A stretch of DNA of 64,000 bases from Acidobacteriaceae bacterium (GTDB taxonomy: Bacteria; Acidobacteriota; Terriglobia; Terriglobales; Acidobacteriaceae), in contig JAPWKE010000003.1 in the NCBI GenBank assembly GCA_028283655.1, positions 496,001 through 560,000 on the forward strand, in the 5' to 3' direction. The notes beneath the pieces were generated by a model. The model had not been told where the DNA came from. It did no database searches and worked only from the letters and a program-made list of their open reading frames with translations. Positions 53,881-61,777 of this stretch are shown piece by piece. A program made the position numbers and the translations under genes. The stretch's first letter is position 1; every line of letters starts with the position of its first letter.

Positions 53881-55761
53881 ATGAAGACGCTAGCACCGAC
53901 CCGCGATGCGGGCAAGCGCGAAGCCGCGGAGAATTCCCTGCTGCAAGAGGCGTTGCGATACGCCGCGCGGGGATGGCGTGTCCTGCCGCTCCACAGCCCC
54001 ATTGCTCAAGGGTGCTCATGCGGGATGAAGTGCGACAACATCGGGAAGCACCCGCGAATAGTGCGCGGCCTGAAGGGGGCAACCACAAATGCTGCGATCG
54101 TTCGCGGCTGGTGGGAGCAATGGCCGAATGCAAACGTTGGCATTGCCACTGGACTTGCAAGCGGAATTATCGTCCTGGACATAGACGGTGAGGACGGCCA
54201 AAACTCTCTCAAGCTGCTGGAGGCATCGGAACAGCTACCACGAACGCTCCGTGCTCACAGTGGACGTGTAGGGCCAGACGGAGAGCGCAACGGCCATCAC
54301 TTCTACTTCACTCTCCCCAATCGAGTAGACCTTCGCAACAGCGCCGGACGCTTAGGCAAGGGGCTTGATGTTCGCGCCTCAGGTGGATACATTGTGGCTC
54401 CCCCGTCTCTTCACTCCTCTCGCCTACGTTACGAGTGGCATTGCGACGGAAGCACGATTGTAGAAGCTCCGCAGTGGCTAATCGCCAGAGCATCCAAGCC
54501 CGCTCTTGCCTCCGTAGCCGTCTCTCAAGAAGGCATCCCGAAAGGCCAACGCAATCCAACCCTAACCTCGCTTGCTGGAACCATGCACAAGCGAAGGATG
54601 TCCCGCAGTTCGATTCAAGCGGCATTGCTTGAAGAGAACCGCCGGCAATGCCACCCACCACTACCGGAGGAAGAGGTTATGTCCGTTATCGCAAGCGTTA
54701 CCCGTTACCCGCAAGGCGCAGCGGCTCAGAGCAAGTTACGCCGCGCAGAGGTGCTCTGCCTTGCAGACGTGCAAGCGGAAGAGGTGGATTGGCTTTGGGA
54801 GCCATACATCCCGCTCAAGATGATTACGCTGCTCTCCGGCGATCCGGGCGTCGGCAAGACGTTTCTTTCGCTCGACCTCGCAGCATCGCTTACGCAAGGC
54901 AGAGCGATGCTCAATGGTGCTGAGACTGCACCGGGGAATGTGCTCTATCTCACGCAGGAAAACTCTCCTGCTCATGTCTTACGACCGCGCTTCGATGCCC
55001 TGGGGGGAGACGCCACACGCTTCTTCATCGTTCGAGGGACCCTCTGCGACGATGGCACCCCCGGCAATATCACTTTGGGGGATACAGAACAGCTCGAAGA
55101 GGTCATCAAGAAGCACAACGTCCGGCTGGTTGTGATCGACCCATTGCAATCCTTCTTGGGTGGCGATGTAGACGCTCACCGTGCCAACCAGACCCGCCCG
55201 ATCATGGATGGAGTCGGCAACCTTGCGGAGAGAACTGGGTGTGCCGTTCTCATCACTCGGCATCTTTCGAAAGGGACGGGCGGGAGTGCCATCTATCGAG
55301 GCATGGGGTCAATCGATTTCACCGGAACGGCACGGAGCGAATTGCTAGTGGCAAGGGAGCCGGAGCAGGAGGGCCGTGTCGTAATGGCTCACTCTAAAAC
55401 GAACCTTGGGAAGTTCGGCCCCTCACTCGCCTACTCGATTGATTCAGCAGGTAAGCTCCAGTGGCACGGAGAGAGCAGCTTCAGGGCGGATGACCTGCTC
55501 ACCGCTCCGTCGACGGCAGATGAGCGTAGCGCCCTGGAAGAGGCCGTAGATTTCCTCAAGGAGGAATTGGCCGATGGTTCCAAGCCCGCGATAGACGTTC
55601 GCGCCAAGGCGCAGGCGAATGGTATCTCACCGGCGACTCTTCGCCGCGCTCAAACAGCATTGAAGGTGACGAAGCGGCCGCAAGGATTCAAGGGGCCGTG
55701 GATGCTCTCTCTGCCCACAGTTGCTCAGGATTCCTCAGAGTTGCTCACCCCTGCACCTTGA
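53881..55761 (+). CDS. Primase-polymerase / RepA-like helicase fusion
   Basis: The 626-residue protein should start and drive replication of element 1. The prim-pol domain (about 20..190) shows IVLDIDGEDGQNS with the metal Asp pair, NGHHFYFTLP, and LDVRASGGYIVAPPS. A primase C-terminal helical part follows (about 205..265). Next is a RecA-fold ATPase of the RepA/AAA_25 type with Walker A LSGDPGVGKTFLSLD and Walker B LVVIDPLQSFLG. The end has a winged-helix-like domain (about 555..610). ATG 53881 has AGGAG upstream; the open extension to 53845 has none. The stop TGA lies in a symmetric repeat array. Confidence 0.92.
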   Translation: MKTLAPTRDAGKREAAENSLLQEALRYAARGWRVLPLHSPIAQGCSCGMKCDNIGKHPRIVRGLKGATTNAAIVRGWWEQWPNANVGIATGLASGIIVLDIDGEDGQNSLKLLEASEQLPRTLRAHSGRVGPDGERNGHHFYFTLPNRVDLRNSAGRLGKGLDVRASGGYIVAPPSLHSSRLRYEWHCDGSTIVEAPQWLIARASKPALASVAVSQEGIPKGQRNPTLTSLAGTMHKRRMSRSSIQAALLEENRRQCHPPLPEEEVMSVIASVTRYPQGAAAQSKLRRAEVLCLADVQAEEVDWLWEPYIPLKMITLLSGDPGVGKTFLSLDLAASLTQGRAMLNGAETAPGNVLYLTQENSPAHVLRPRFDALGGDATRFFIVRGTLCDDGTPGNITLGDTEQLEEVIKKHNVRLVVIDPLQSFLGGDVDAHRANQTRPIMDGVGNLAERTGCAVLITRHLSKGTGGSAIYRGMGSIDFTGTARSELLVAREPEQEGRVVMAHSKTNLGKFGPSLAYSIDSAGKLQWHGESSFRADDLLTAPSTADERSALEEAVDFLKEELADGSKPAIDVRAKAQANGISPATLRRAQTALKVTKRPQGFKGPWMLSLPTVAQDSSELLTPAP

Positions 55762-55790
55762 GCAACTGTGACTTGCGCTGAGCAACTGTG
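55716..55790. repeat. Symmetric array of four 12-bp repeats, candidate replication origin
   Basis: CACAGTTGCTCA occurs at 55716..55727, CAGAGTTGCTCA at 55736..55747, and the reverse complement TGAGCAACTGTG at 55759..55770 and 55779..55790. Each pair is 20 bp apart, about two helical turns, and both pairs are mirrored exactly around 55753. It overlaps the primase stop. Arrays like this bind initiator proteins or regulators. Confidence 0.7.
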
Positions 55791-55995
55791 GACGAAGTTG
55801 AATGGTTTCCACGCGCGGAAGCAACCGGGAACCGTGTGGAACATGCTCGGTTCCAAGTCAGTGCATCTCTCACCGTGTCGTTGCGGTACACTCAAGCGAC
55901 AAAATCCAAGCATGGACTGGCGCTTTGCGGCCCTTCTCCGGATTTCGTTCCGGCGGCAGCCACCGAACCTTTCTATCCCCAGAGGCAGAACGCAC

Positions 55996-56799
55996 ATGGC
56001 CGAGTTTGATTCCTCCGCAATCTCCATCGACCTTGACCGCATCGCTGCCGTGTGCGAGGAAGAGTGGCTGGCACTCCTCGCGGATATGGACATCGAACCG
56101 GTACCGGAGCGGCAGGACCTCCGCGGATTTCTCCTGAATTGGGTCGCGGTGTTCGCGCCGGAGGCGTTCCCTTCCGCTCTGTCCGACAAAATGGCCGAGT
56201 GGATGGACGACGACTTGGCAGTAAAGCGATCCGAGTGGCGCATGGTGAAGCGGCCCTACATCGGAGCGACACTCTTCGCCCTCACCGGTAGCCCACGCTG
56301 GCTGCGGATTCAGCTCAACAACTTCGATAACGGCGGGTCGCAGTTGCGTTCCTTCTACCATCAAACGCTCGCCCTCGTAGCGCCGCGACTGAACTTCGAT
56401 GAAGACTTGATCGCCCGGCTAGAGGCGGGTTTGAGAAACCGCTACTTCGTGATGTCGCCGCCGCTGGTGCTCTATGCCGTTTCGCAAGGTGACGCGGAAG
56501 AGAAGCTCGCGAACCTTCGGGCATGGCAGGCCACCTACCCCATGAACACCGCCGAGGAAGAGACCGTGGCGCGGTTCCTGAGCGACGAGCCAGCACGCAA
56601 CCCTTTGCAAGCCTGGCTGCTCAGGAACTCCGCCTATGTTGCGCTCCGTTTCGGATCTCAGGCCGGCAGCTCGATGCAGAGCGTGCGACTGCCCATTGGC
56701 CTCGGCTTCTCTGAGGTCTTCGAGCGGATACAGAGGCACCCGCTGATGGCGGGTCACGTCCGTCTCGAACGCACCGGCACCCCCCAATCTGCCGCCTAA
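55996..56799 (+). CDS. Unknown protein of element 1
   Basis: From ATG 55996 the protein is 267 residues and begins MAEFDSSAISIDLDRIAAVC. The open extension to 55768 lies over the repeat array, is unusual in composition, and was not used. The chain is helical and soluble, with many acidic and aromatic residues (EEWLALLADMDIEPVPERQ, WVAVFAPEAFPSALSDKMAE, SPRWLRIQLNNF). I do not recognise any family, motif or fold. It follows the primase gene after the origin-like array, so a replication or packaging-related role is conceivable, but nothing in the sequence shows it. Confidence 0.65.
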   Translation: MAEFDSSAISIDLDRIAAVCEEEWLALLADMDIEPVPERQDLRGFLLNWVAVFAPEAFPSALSDKMAEWMDDDLAVKRSEWRMVKRPYIGATLFALTGSPRWLRIQLNNFDNGGSQLRSFYHQTLALVAPRLNFDEDLIARLEAGLRNRYFVMSPPLVLYAVSQGDAEEKLANLRAWQATYPMNTAEEETVARFLSDEPARNPLQAWLLRNSAYVALRFGSQAGSSMQSVRLPIGLGFSEVFERIQRHPLMAGHVRLERTGTPQSAA

Positions 56800-56902
56800 A
56801 GTCGGCGTTCGGCTGAGCTCTGTTAGTGGTTTTCCCTCGCGCGCGCGTTCCTATTAAGGCGAACTCAAAAAAAGGCTTAAAAGGGGTCATTCCAGTACTG
56901 GA

Positions 56903-57121
56903 CTACTCAACGTGTTTGAGCAGGTCGGCCGTCTTTACATCCAAACTGAGCGCCATCAGTTGCAGGTTCCGCAGCCCGATTTCCTTCTTGCCCAGCTCCA
57001 CATCCGAGATGTAGTTGCGCCCCACTCCGGCATGAACGGAGAGGTACGTCTGCGTCCAGCCTTTCGCAAGTCTCAACTCGCGTATCCGGCGCCCCACAAG
57101 GATGCAGATGTCGGTTGCCAT
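56903..57121 (-). CDS. XRE-family repressor of element 1
   Basis: From ATG 57121 the protein is 72 residues, mostly one helix-turn-helix domain: LVGRRIRELRLAKGWTQTYL, then VHAGVGRNYISDVELGKKEI. Starts at 57154 and 57178 are also open. It is divergent from the lipoprotein genes, and a palindrome at 57141..57166 lies between. It likely represses its own and the divergent promoter. It is the only repressor-like gene in the element. Confidence 0.85.
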   Translation of the reverse strand: MATDICILVGRRIRELRLAKGWTQTYLSVHAGVGRNYISDVELGKKEIGLRNLQLMALSLDVKTADLLKHVE

Positions 57122-57140
57122 CCTGCAAGCATGGCTGTAC

Positions 57141-57166
57141 TCTATCGAGGACATACCCTCTATAGA
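57141..57166. promoter_or_regulatory. Operator-like palindrome of the XRE gene
   Basis: TCTATCGAGG at 57141..57150 pairs with CCTCTATAGA at 57157..57166, a 10-bp inverted repeat with one mismatch and a six-base spacer. It sits in the XRE start region, upstream of the divergent lipoprotein genes. Confidence 0.6.
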
Positions 57167-57219
57167 AGACAGACCCACTTTTGGGGCGGGGCCAACACTC
57201 GCAAGGAAGGAATGACCCG

Positions 57220-57918
57220 ATGCGCAAGCGATTCCTCGTTAAGCATGGTGCGGTTGGCTTGATCTGCTCGCTTGCGATTGGCTGTTCTTCCGGGACCAAC
57301 ACATCTCCCTCATCATCGTCCCCTACAACAACAAGCGACTATGTTGCTCTCGGCCAAACGATCTTTATGGGCGACAACATCACGCAGAACTGGCCCCTGG
57401 CCTCCACCCTGCCCCAGGAGAACACAACGATTACCATCGCCGGCGGGACGGCTTCCAACTTCACCCGATATGCAGAGAAATGTGTTTCTGGCTGCTCTCC
57501 ATCCGAGTTGCAACAGGCAGCCCCGAGCAACAAGCGGCTCGTTGTCTTGATCGGCGAGTTTGACGCGCTCAATCTATGTGGCGGCGCCACAGACCCCGAC
57601 TTCTCCTCTAATCTGAGCGATTTAATCAGTGGCGTGCGATCCCTCTTTGGTTTGGAAGTTTGGGTGGGGACCATCCCGCCAATCTATGGTTCCAGCGGCA
57701 CGCAAATCTGCGCAACAGAAGCGGCCAGCATCAATCAACAGATCAAGGCAGTGGCCCTTGCTGACGGAGCGCATGTGGTGGACTTCGCAAGTGTCCTTAC
57801 CTCTTCCGCCGATGTCAATTTGGCAGCAAAGTACGACTCCCCCAGTGGAGATAGCTATTTACCGAGCGCAACGGGCTATACAGCAATGACAAATCTCTAC
57901 AACCAAGAGAACCAGTGA
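57220..57918 (+). CDS. Lipoprotein with degenerate SGNH-hydrolase-like domain
   Basis: The 232-residue protein has a lipoprotein signal (GLICSLAIGC, lipid on the Cys) and a Ser/Thr/Pro linker. The domain then resembles SGNH hydrolases: FMGDNITQNWP where GDS is expected, AGGTASNF as block II, and VVLIGEFDAL in place of GxND. The end lacks a clear D-x-x-H; it reads YLPSATGYTAM. So the nucleophile serine seems replaced by asparagine and the histidine lost, giving a non-catalytic binding protein. ATG 57220 follows AAGGAAGG. It is the first of three lipoprotein genes and lies under the XRE operator. Confidence 0.7.
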   Translation: MRKRFLVKHGAVGLICSLAIGCSSGTNTSPSSSSPTTTSDYVALGQTIFMGDNITQNWPLASTLPQENTTITIAGGTASNFTRYAEKCVSGCSPSELQQAAPSNKRLVVLIGEFDALNLCGGATDPDFSSNLSDLISGVRSLFGLEVWVGTIPPIYGSSGTQICATEAASINQQIKAVALADGAHVVDFASVLTSSADVNLAAKYDSPSGDSYLPSATGYTAMTNLYNQENQ

Positions 57919-57931
57919 AAGCACCATCACA

Positions 57932-58546
57932 ATGAGGCTCAAGCCCGCAATTCTTTTCTTATATCTCGGTTCATTGGTCGCGTGCGAATCCCCCAAGAAG
58001 AGGGCGCCTATTTCGGAATTCTTTAGCAACGAACGGCTTAAGCGCGAGGTAATCGCTGACGATCCGATCGAGCCGCACGACTACGACGCATTTGCTGATG
58101 GTCTATGGCTACCAGAAGCAGACCAACCAGAAAGAACGCTAGTGATGCCGGAACAAGTGCATGTCGTTTGCGTTCTCGGAGACCAGACCTGCCGGGCGTA
58201 TACAGTGACTCTTGGCACGATGAAGGACATCGTTCGAGTCGAAGATATCAGCGCTGTCGAATACCACGTCGATTCGTGGGATGAACATTCGCTCCGGGCC
58301 TCTTACGGCCCAACCAAGTACGACAAAGTTGGCTCATCTGATCGCTGTCACAACCATGTGCTCGCCATGAATTTCGGTTCGGGATACGTTTCGCTTTCAG
58401 ACATACCGACGCACGAAAAAGGTTGCGAAATGTTTACAGAGACAAACGCCTACCACTTGGCGCGAGGCCACTACTATGTTGATACATCGCCGGGGAACGA
58501 CCTCGACAAGCCGAAAAGGGAAGAGGCGGTACAGCAAAAAAAATGA
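57932..58546 (+). CDS. Lipoprotein of unknown function
   Basis: The 204-residue protein has a lipoprotein signal with lipobox LVAC before Glu. The mature part is acidic (PIEPHDYDAFADGLWLPEAD), holds several scattered cysteines (VHVVCVLGDQTCRAYTV and DRCHNH) that could form disulfides, and ends in a Lys-rich tail. I recognise no family. It lies 13 bp after the first lipoprotein gene and its last codons overlap the next start (ATGA), so the three genes form one operon. Confidence 0.7.
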   Translation: MRLKPAILFLYLGSLVACESPKKRAPISEFFSNERLKREVIADDPIEPHDYDAFADGLWLPEADQPERTLVMPEQVHVVCVLGDQTCRAYTVTLGTMKDIVRVEDISAVEYHVDSWDEHSLRASYGPTKYDKVGSSDRCHNHVLAMNFGSGYVSLSDIPTHEKGCEMFTETNAYHLARGHYYVDTSPGNDLDKPKREEAVQQKK

Positions 58547-59013
58547 AAACCCAAAGCGCTCTGAGCCTCGTGGCGTCTGTACTGTTATTGCCGTTGATTG
58601 GGTGCGAGTCCGCAAGCACTCCAGTCGCAACACCGCCCCCCGTTCCGCATCCCCAAGCACTCGCGCATCCGAATTCGCAATTGAGCCTCTTTGAGGCTTC
58701 GATGGTTCGCTCAACTTCCCGTATGTTGAGTGGCGATCTGCGGCCTATCTGGGTTGTTTCTGGACGGATCGAAAATCACACGCAATACTTCGTTGAGGAG
58801 GTTTGGGTTGAGGTCACGCTATACAACACCCAAACAGGCAAGCAGGCCGATTCTTCGGTTATCAAGTTGGAACATTTGCGATTACCTCCGAACGATTCGG
58901 TAGTCGCGTTCTCTCGCAGCATTCAAATTCTTCCCCCATCGACTGGATGGGGCTGGCGCTATGAAATTATCTCTGCCATGACAGAGCCGGAAAGCGGCGA
59001 CATTCAGCAGTAG
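58543..59013 (+). CDS. Lipoprotein of unknown function
   Basis: The 156-residue protein has a lipoprotein signal (SLVASVLLLPLIGC, then Glu-Ser) and a Pro-rich linker. The beta-rich domain, with IWVVSGRIENHTQYFVEEVW and VEVTLYNTQTGKQ, recalls an Ig-like or FxLYD-type domain of small lipoproteins. It starts in ATGA overlap with the upstream lipoprotein gene. Nothing points to an enzyme. It is the last gene before the right end of element 1. Confidence 0.72.
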   Translation: MKTQSALSLVASVLLLPLIGCESASTPVATPPPVPHPQALAHPNSQLSLFEASMVRSTSRMLSGDLRPIWVVSGRIENHTQYFVEEVWVEVTLYNTQTGKQADSSVIKLEHLRLPPNDSVVAFSRSIQILPPSTGWGWRYEIISAMTEPESGDIQQ

Positions 59014-59508
59014 ACATTCTTTCAAACGTGGGGTAGGCCAGCCGTTAGATCCATTTTGTCGCTGAAACTTTGAAATTTGAGAATTGGAAAAATCGCTCGT
59101 GAGGGATCAGACTCGAAATAGCGCCGCCAACCCCGCCCCCTACCCCCTTGATCGCTTACCCCGCCGAGGCAAGCGTCGCTGGGAAGCGGCGTAGCCGGCC
59201 CGGAAACGCCCGTATGCCAGCTCGGACCGACGCGATGGCCGTTCGCTACCTGGCCAGTCTCCGACGCGGCTACGCCCGCGCATCGAGCGCGGACGTAGCG
59301 CAGAATCGCGCCGCGTGTGAATTGCCCGAAAGCAGCCTCCCGGTTTGTGTCGTTGTTTGTGTCGTAACTGTGTCGTCCCTATCGGGATTCCTGCAAATTG
59401 CTCCATGTCACTCAGTACCGCTCAGGTGAGCGGAAACCCCTGTAAAGACAGGGGCCTTCGCTCACTCTGTGTCGTCCGGCATCTCACCGTCTAAGGTCAC
59501 TCCCTGAA
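59014..59508. other. Noncoding right end of element 1
   Basis: No convincing gene lies here. The stretch holds the right arm-site repeat (59344..59368), further GTGTCG units near 59369..59375 and 59468..59474, and a small hairpin CCCCTGT/ACAGGGG at about 59438..59455. It reads as an integrase and excision control region. Confidence 0.5.
59344..59368 (+). repeat. Candidate integrase arm-site repeat (right copy)
   Basis: This matches 51371..51395 with one mismatch and is followed at once by another TGTGTCG unit. In the circular form the left and right copies would flank the core, as arm sites do in phage attachment sites. Confidence 0.6.
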
Positions 59509-59554
59509 TTCGCAACGAGGAGGTCAGCGGTTCGATCCCGCTCAGCTCCACCAA
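59509..59554 (+). repeat. Attachment site between element 1 and element 2
   Basis: This is an exact copy of 51282..51327. It is the right end of element 1 and, with an integrase gene starting 32 bp further on, very likely also the left end of element 2. It lacks the tRNA 5' half and is not a tRNA gene. Confidence 0.9.
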
Positions 59555-59555
59555 T

Positions 59556-59581
59556 GATTACGAGGCTTTCGCCTCATAATC
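59556..59581. terminator. Hairpin at the element junction
   Basis: GATTACGAGGC and GCCTCATAATC pair over 11 bp (one G-U) with loop TTTC. It lies right after the attachment repeat and past the end of integrase 2, so it may end that transcript. Confidence 0.55.
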
Positions 59582-59630
59582 TGGGTCACGAAACTCCTCC
59601 AATCTCCATCTGGGTCACAAACGGGTCACT
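59581..59630 (+). repeat. GGGTCAC direct repeats, candidate arm sites of integrase 2
   Basis: CTGGGTCACGAAAC (59581), CTGGGTCACAAAC (59610) and CGGGTCACT (59622) are close direct repeats near and inside the 3' end of integrase 2, just as element 1 has repeats in its integrase 3' end. Confidence 0.5.
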
Positions 59631-60806
59631 TCCCGGAACTGTGAAGATCGAAGATGCTACACGTTCTGATGCCGAACGGTTATCTCTGCCAACACTCTGA
59701 GCATACGTTCCCAACGTCATCTCTGCAGTTGAATGCCGCATAAGCTCCATGCTGGTTCTCAGATTGGCCCCCTCGGACAGTAGCAGGGAAGCAAAAGAAC
59801 GTCGCAGGGTGTGCCACCCGAGATTTGGCTTCGTGATCCCAGCTCGTGCCAATGCTGGGATCACATTTCTGCGCCAGAGCGTACCCGGCCACAGCGGCTT
59901 CTTTCCAAAGTGGAAGTCTGATGCGAAGACCCAGTCGTCATCCGCAGCATACTTCGAGGACGCCTTCAACGTGTTCAACGCTTCGAGCACTTGAGATGGG
60001 ACCGGAAGAGGACGCTTAGACCCATCATTCTTGCCGTTGCCTTCAACTCCATCGACGTATGAGCGCCGGATGTGAAGGATTGAGCGGTCGAAGTCAACGT
60101 CACGCCACTTGAGGCCGAAGATTTCGCTTCGCCTTAGTCCCATCAATGAACCGATGAGGAAGGCAGTGTGTACCGGTCTCACTTCTTCCAGCTGACGGAG
60201 CGTGGCGAGAATCTCACTGCCTTCAAGGATTTCAGGTTGGTTGTCCTTCTTCCTCTTTTGGCGAACTAACGCGATGGGATTCTCTTTATAGATTTGGTTG
60301 TACATCGCGTGCCGAAAGATTTTGCTGAAGACTTCACGCAACTTAGCCTTTGATCCGTTGGCTAACGGAAGGCTCTTGAGCCAGTCTGCTACTTCCTTCG
60401 TTTTGATCGACGTGACATCGTAGCTCCCCCATTTGGGCAGTATGTAGTTCTCCAGAATAGAGAGATAGGCCTTGCGTGGCTTCTCTGCACGGCCGGAGTT
60501 GGGGCCGAGCTCCTCTTCTCGGAGTTGAGCTGCAAAGTCAGCAACGGTCGGCGCAGGGGGTGTTTGTACTGCTACGACAGTCACCGAGTCCCCGTGTTCG
60601 ACCTTTTCACTGAAGGCGAGATGAAGAAACTCTCTCGCTTGCTTCTGTGCTCCGGCCTTAGTCAGTTCCTTCACTGAGCCGAGAATCTTCTTCGGGCGGA
60701 ACCTTCCGTTTTGCCATCGAAGGACCCATACGTCGGATCCCCTCTTCCTGGATTCAATTGTCAAAGAGCCGTTCTGATATCGCTCGCGTCGCTTCACTAC
60801 GTTCAT
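59586..60806 (-). CDS. Tyrosine-type integrase of element 2
   Basis: The 406-residue recombinase has an N-terminal arm-binding part, a core-binding domain (about 85..190) and the catalytic residues Arg225 (GLRRSEIFGLKW), a lysine near GSKRPLPV, His332 and Arg335 (WHTLRRSFAS), His358 (MRHSTAEM) and the nucleophile Tyr368 (LGTYAQS). It has no zinc insert and is not a close relative of integrase 1. Its stop lies 32 bp from the attachment repeat. The upstream gene overlaps its start by 4 bp (ATGA), so they are co-expressed. Confidence 0.95.
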   Translation of the reverse strand: MNVVKRRERYQNGSLTIESRKRGSDVWVLRWQNGRFRPKKILGSVKELTKAGAQKQAREFLHLAFSEKVEHGDSVTVVAVQTPPAPTVADFAAQLREEELGPNSGRAEKPRKAYLSILENYILPKWGSYDVTSIKTKEVADWLKSLPLANGSKAKLREVFSKIFRHAMYNQIYKENPIALVRQKRKKDNQPEILEGSEILATLRQLEEVRPVHTAFLIGSLMGLRRSEIFGLKWRDVDFDRSILHIRRSYVDGVEGNGKNDGSKRPLPVPSQVLEALNTLKASSKYAADDDWVFASDFHFGKKPLWPGTLWRRNVIPALARAGITKPNLGWHTLRRSFASLLLSEGANLRTSMELMRHSTAEMTLGTYAQSVGRDNRSASERVASSIFTVPGSDPFVTQMEIGGVS

Positions 60807-61084
60807 GCTGCCTCACTTTCTACGGTTGAGGCGGCACGAGTGTCTGCCGTAGTGTAGCCCGAAGCGATCAACCAGCTCTGGATTTTCGACGGGAAGAAGA
60901 GAACCTTCCGCTTGCTAACGCGCATATGTGGGATGCGGCTTTCGCGTGCCATGCGAAGAAGGGAACCCGGATGGAAGGGGATGAGCAGTGCCAAATCCTG
61001 TGCAGAGATCGGCTTCTCAAAGGTAAGGGGGGAAGGGTTGATAGGCGTATCGAATACGCCCGAGTCATGACAATGAACTGCCAT
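60803..61084 (-). CDS. Excisionase-like DNA-binding protein of element 2
   Basis: The 93-residue protein has a helix-turn-helix region, PISAQDLALLIPFHPGSLLR then MARESRIPHMRVSKRKVLFF and PSKIQSWL, the layout of excisionases and AlpA-type regulators. The first 25 residues look poorly conserved in style and the true start may be later. Its end overlaps the integrase start by 4 bp, a common Int-Xis arrangement. Confidence 0.75.
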   Translation of the reverse strand: MAVHCHDSGVFDTPINPSPLTFEKPISAQDLALLIPFHPGSLLRMARESRIPHMRVSKRKVLFFPSKIQSWLIASGYTTADTRAASTVESEAA

Positions 61085-61456
61085 TCGGTAGTTTCCTGGT
61101 CGCGAGCATCACGGACCTCTGCTGCCACAGGGACAACACCCTGTGGTCTTCGAGCTCTCGTTAGCGTGGCGGTCCAAGTGATCGCCATCGCCAGAGCGAC
61201 AGGTCGGTGCCGTGTTCGAGCCTGAACATCGGCATTTAGAACACAAGGTGCTGACTTCTCACCTGGGTTCTAGGGGCTCTTCTGAGTGGACTTCTCCAAA
61301 CACAAACCCCACAGGATTAAGCTGATCTCGCCGCATCGCGGCACACAGTGCAAGGACGCATACGGCCAATGCAGCGAGCCAAGCTCAGGACTTATATGGG
61401 CGTGCTCAGGGACGAGGGCGCTACGGCTCGAATACCTTCGCAAGTCATGGGACCAC
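61085..61456. other. Gap without a convincing gene
   Basis: The 372 bp hold only short frames that overlap each other. A minus-strand frame from 61188 runs into the excisionase gene out of frame and looks spurious. No RNA gene or repeat was recognised. Confidence 0.4.
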
Positions 61457-61702
61457 CTACCATTCGGAAGGTGATTCCTCGCTTTCCGACAGGGGCCAGA
61501 AGAGTTCCCCCTCCTTCTCCCATTCGCGGATTGTCCTGAGAGGTACGCCGATCATCTTGCTGAGTTCGGCGGCGTCAATACGCTCGCAGGGGAGATACTG
61601 CTCATCAATTTCGTCGAGGATTTCCTCGACACTGCCTAATGCAAATTGCTTCAAAATCAAACGTTGGTTCCTTAACCGCTCTAGGCGGGACAGGCTCGCC
61701 AA
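61457..61702 (-). CDS. Small MerR/AlpA-like DNA-binding protein
   Basis: The 81-residue protein has a helical start (LSRLERLRNQRLILKQFALG) and then a helix-turn-helix, IDAAELSKMIGVPLRTIREW followed by EKEGELFWP. The assigned start is TTG at 61702 and is uncertain, since the frame is open a little further up, to a TGA just past 61763. It lies between the small membrane-protein gene and the excisionase gene on the same strand. Confidence 0.55.
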   Translation of the reverse strand: MASLSRLERLRNQRLILKQFALGSVEEILDEIDEQYLPCERIDAAELSKMIGVPLRTIREWEKEGELFWPLSESEESPSEW

Positions 61703-61777
61703 ATGGCGACCTGCACAGCGACCGGGAGAGGCACTGCCAAAGTCCGGGTCGCTGGTCGGTCTTCACTCCAACTCGCG

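Larger units (their letters stand above)
51282..59554. mobile_element. Integrative element 1 in tRNA-Ala, about 8.2 kb
   Basis: The element is bounded by the exact 46-bp repeat. It encodes an integrase, a zinc-finger protein, two excisionase-like proteins, a primase-polymerase/helicase, an unknown protein, an XRE repressor and three lipoproteins. No capsid, tail, terminase or conjugation gene was seen, so it cannot move between cells by itself. A phage satellite or a mobilisable or replicating integrative element is the likely nature. This is inferred from content and borders. Confidence 0.88.

Noticed and set aside
55768-55995. N-terminal extension of the unknown element 1 protein
   Set aside because: It lies over the repeat array, has unusual composition, and a better start with a possible ribosome site is at 55996.
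59509-59554. Second tRNA-Ala gene
   Set aside because: Only the 3' half of the tRNA is present; the 5' acceptor strand and D-arm are missing, so it is an attachment-site copy.
60868-61188. Minus-strand frame overlapping the excisionase-like gene
   Set aside because: Its second half is out of frame over the helix-turn-helix region and reads as low-complexity Ser/Arg sequence.
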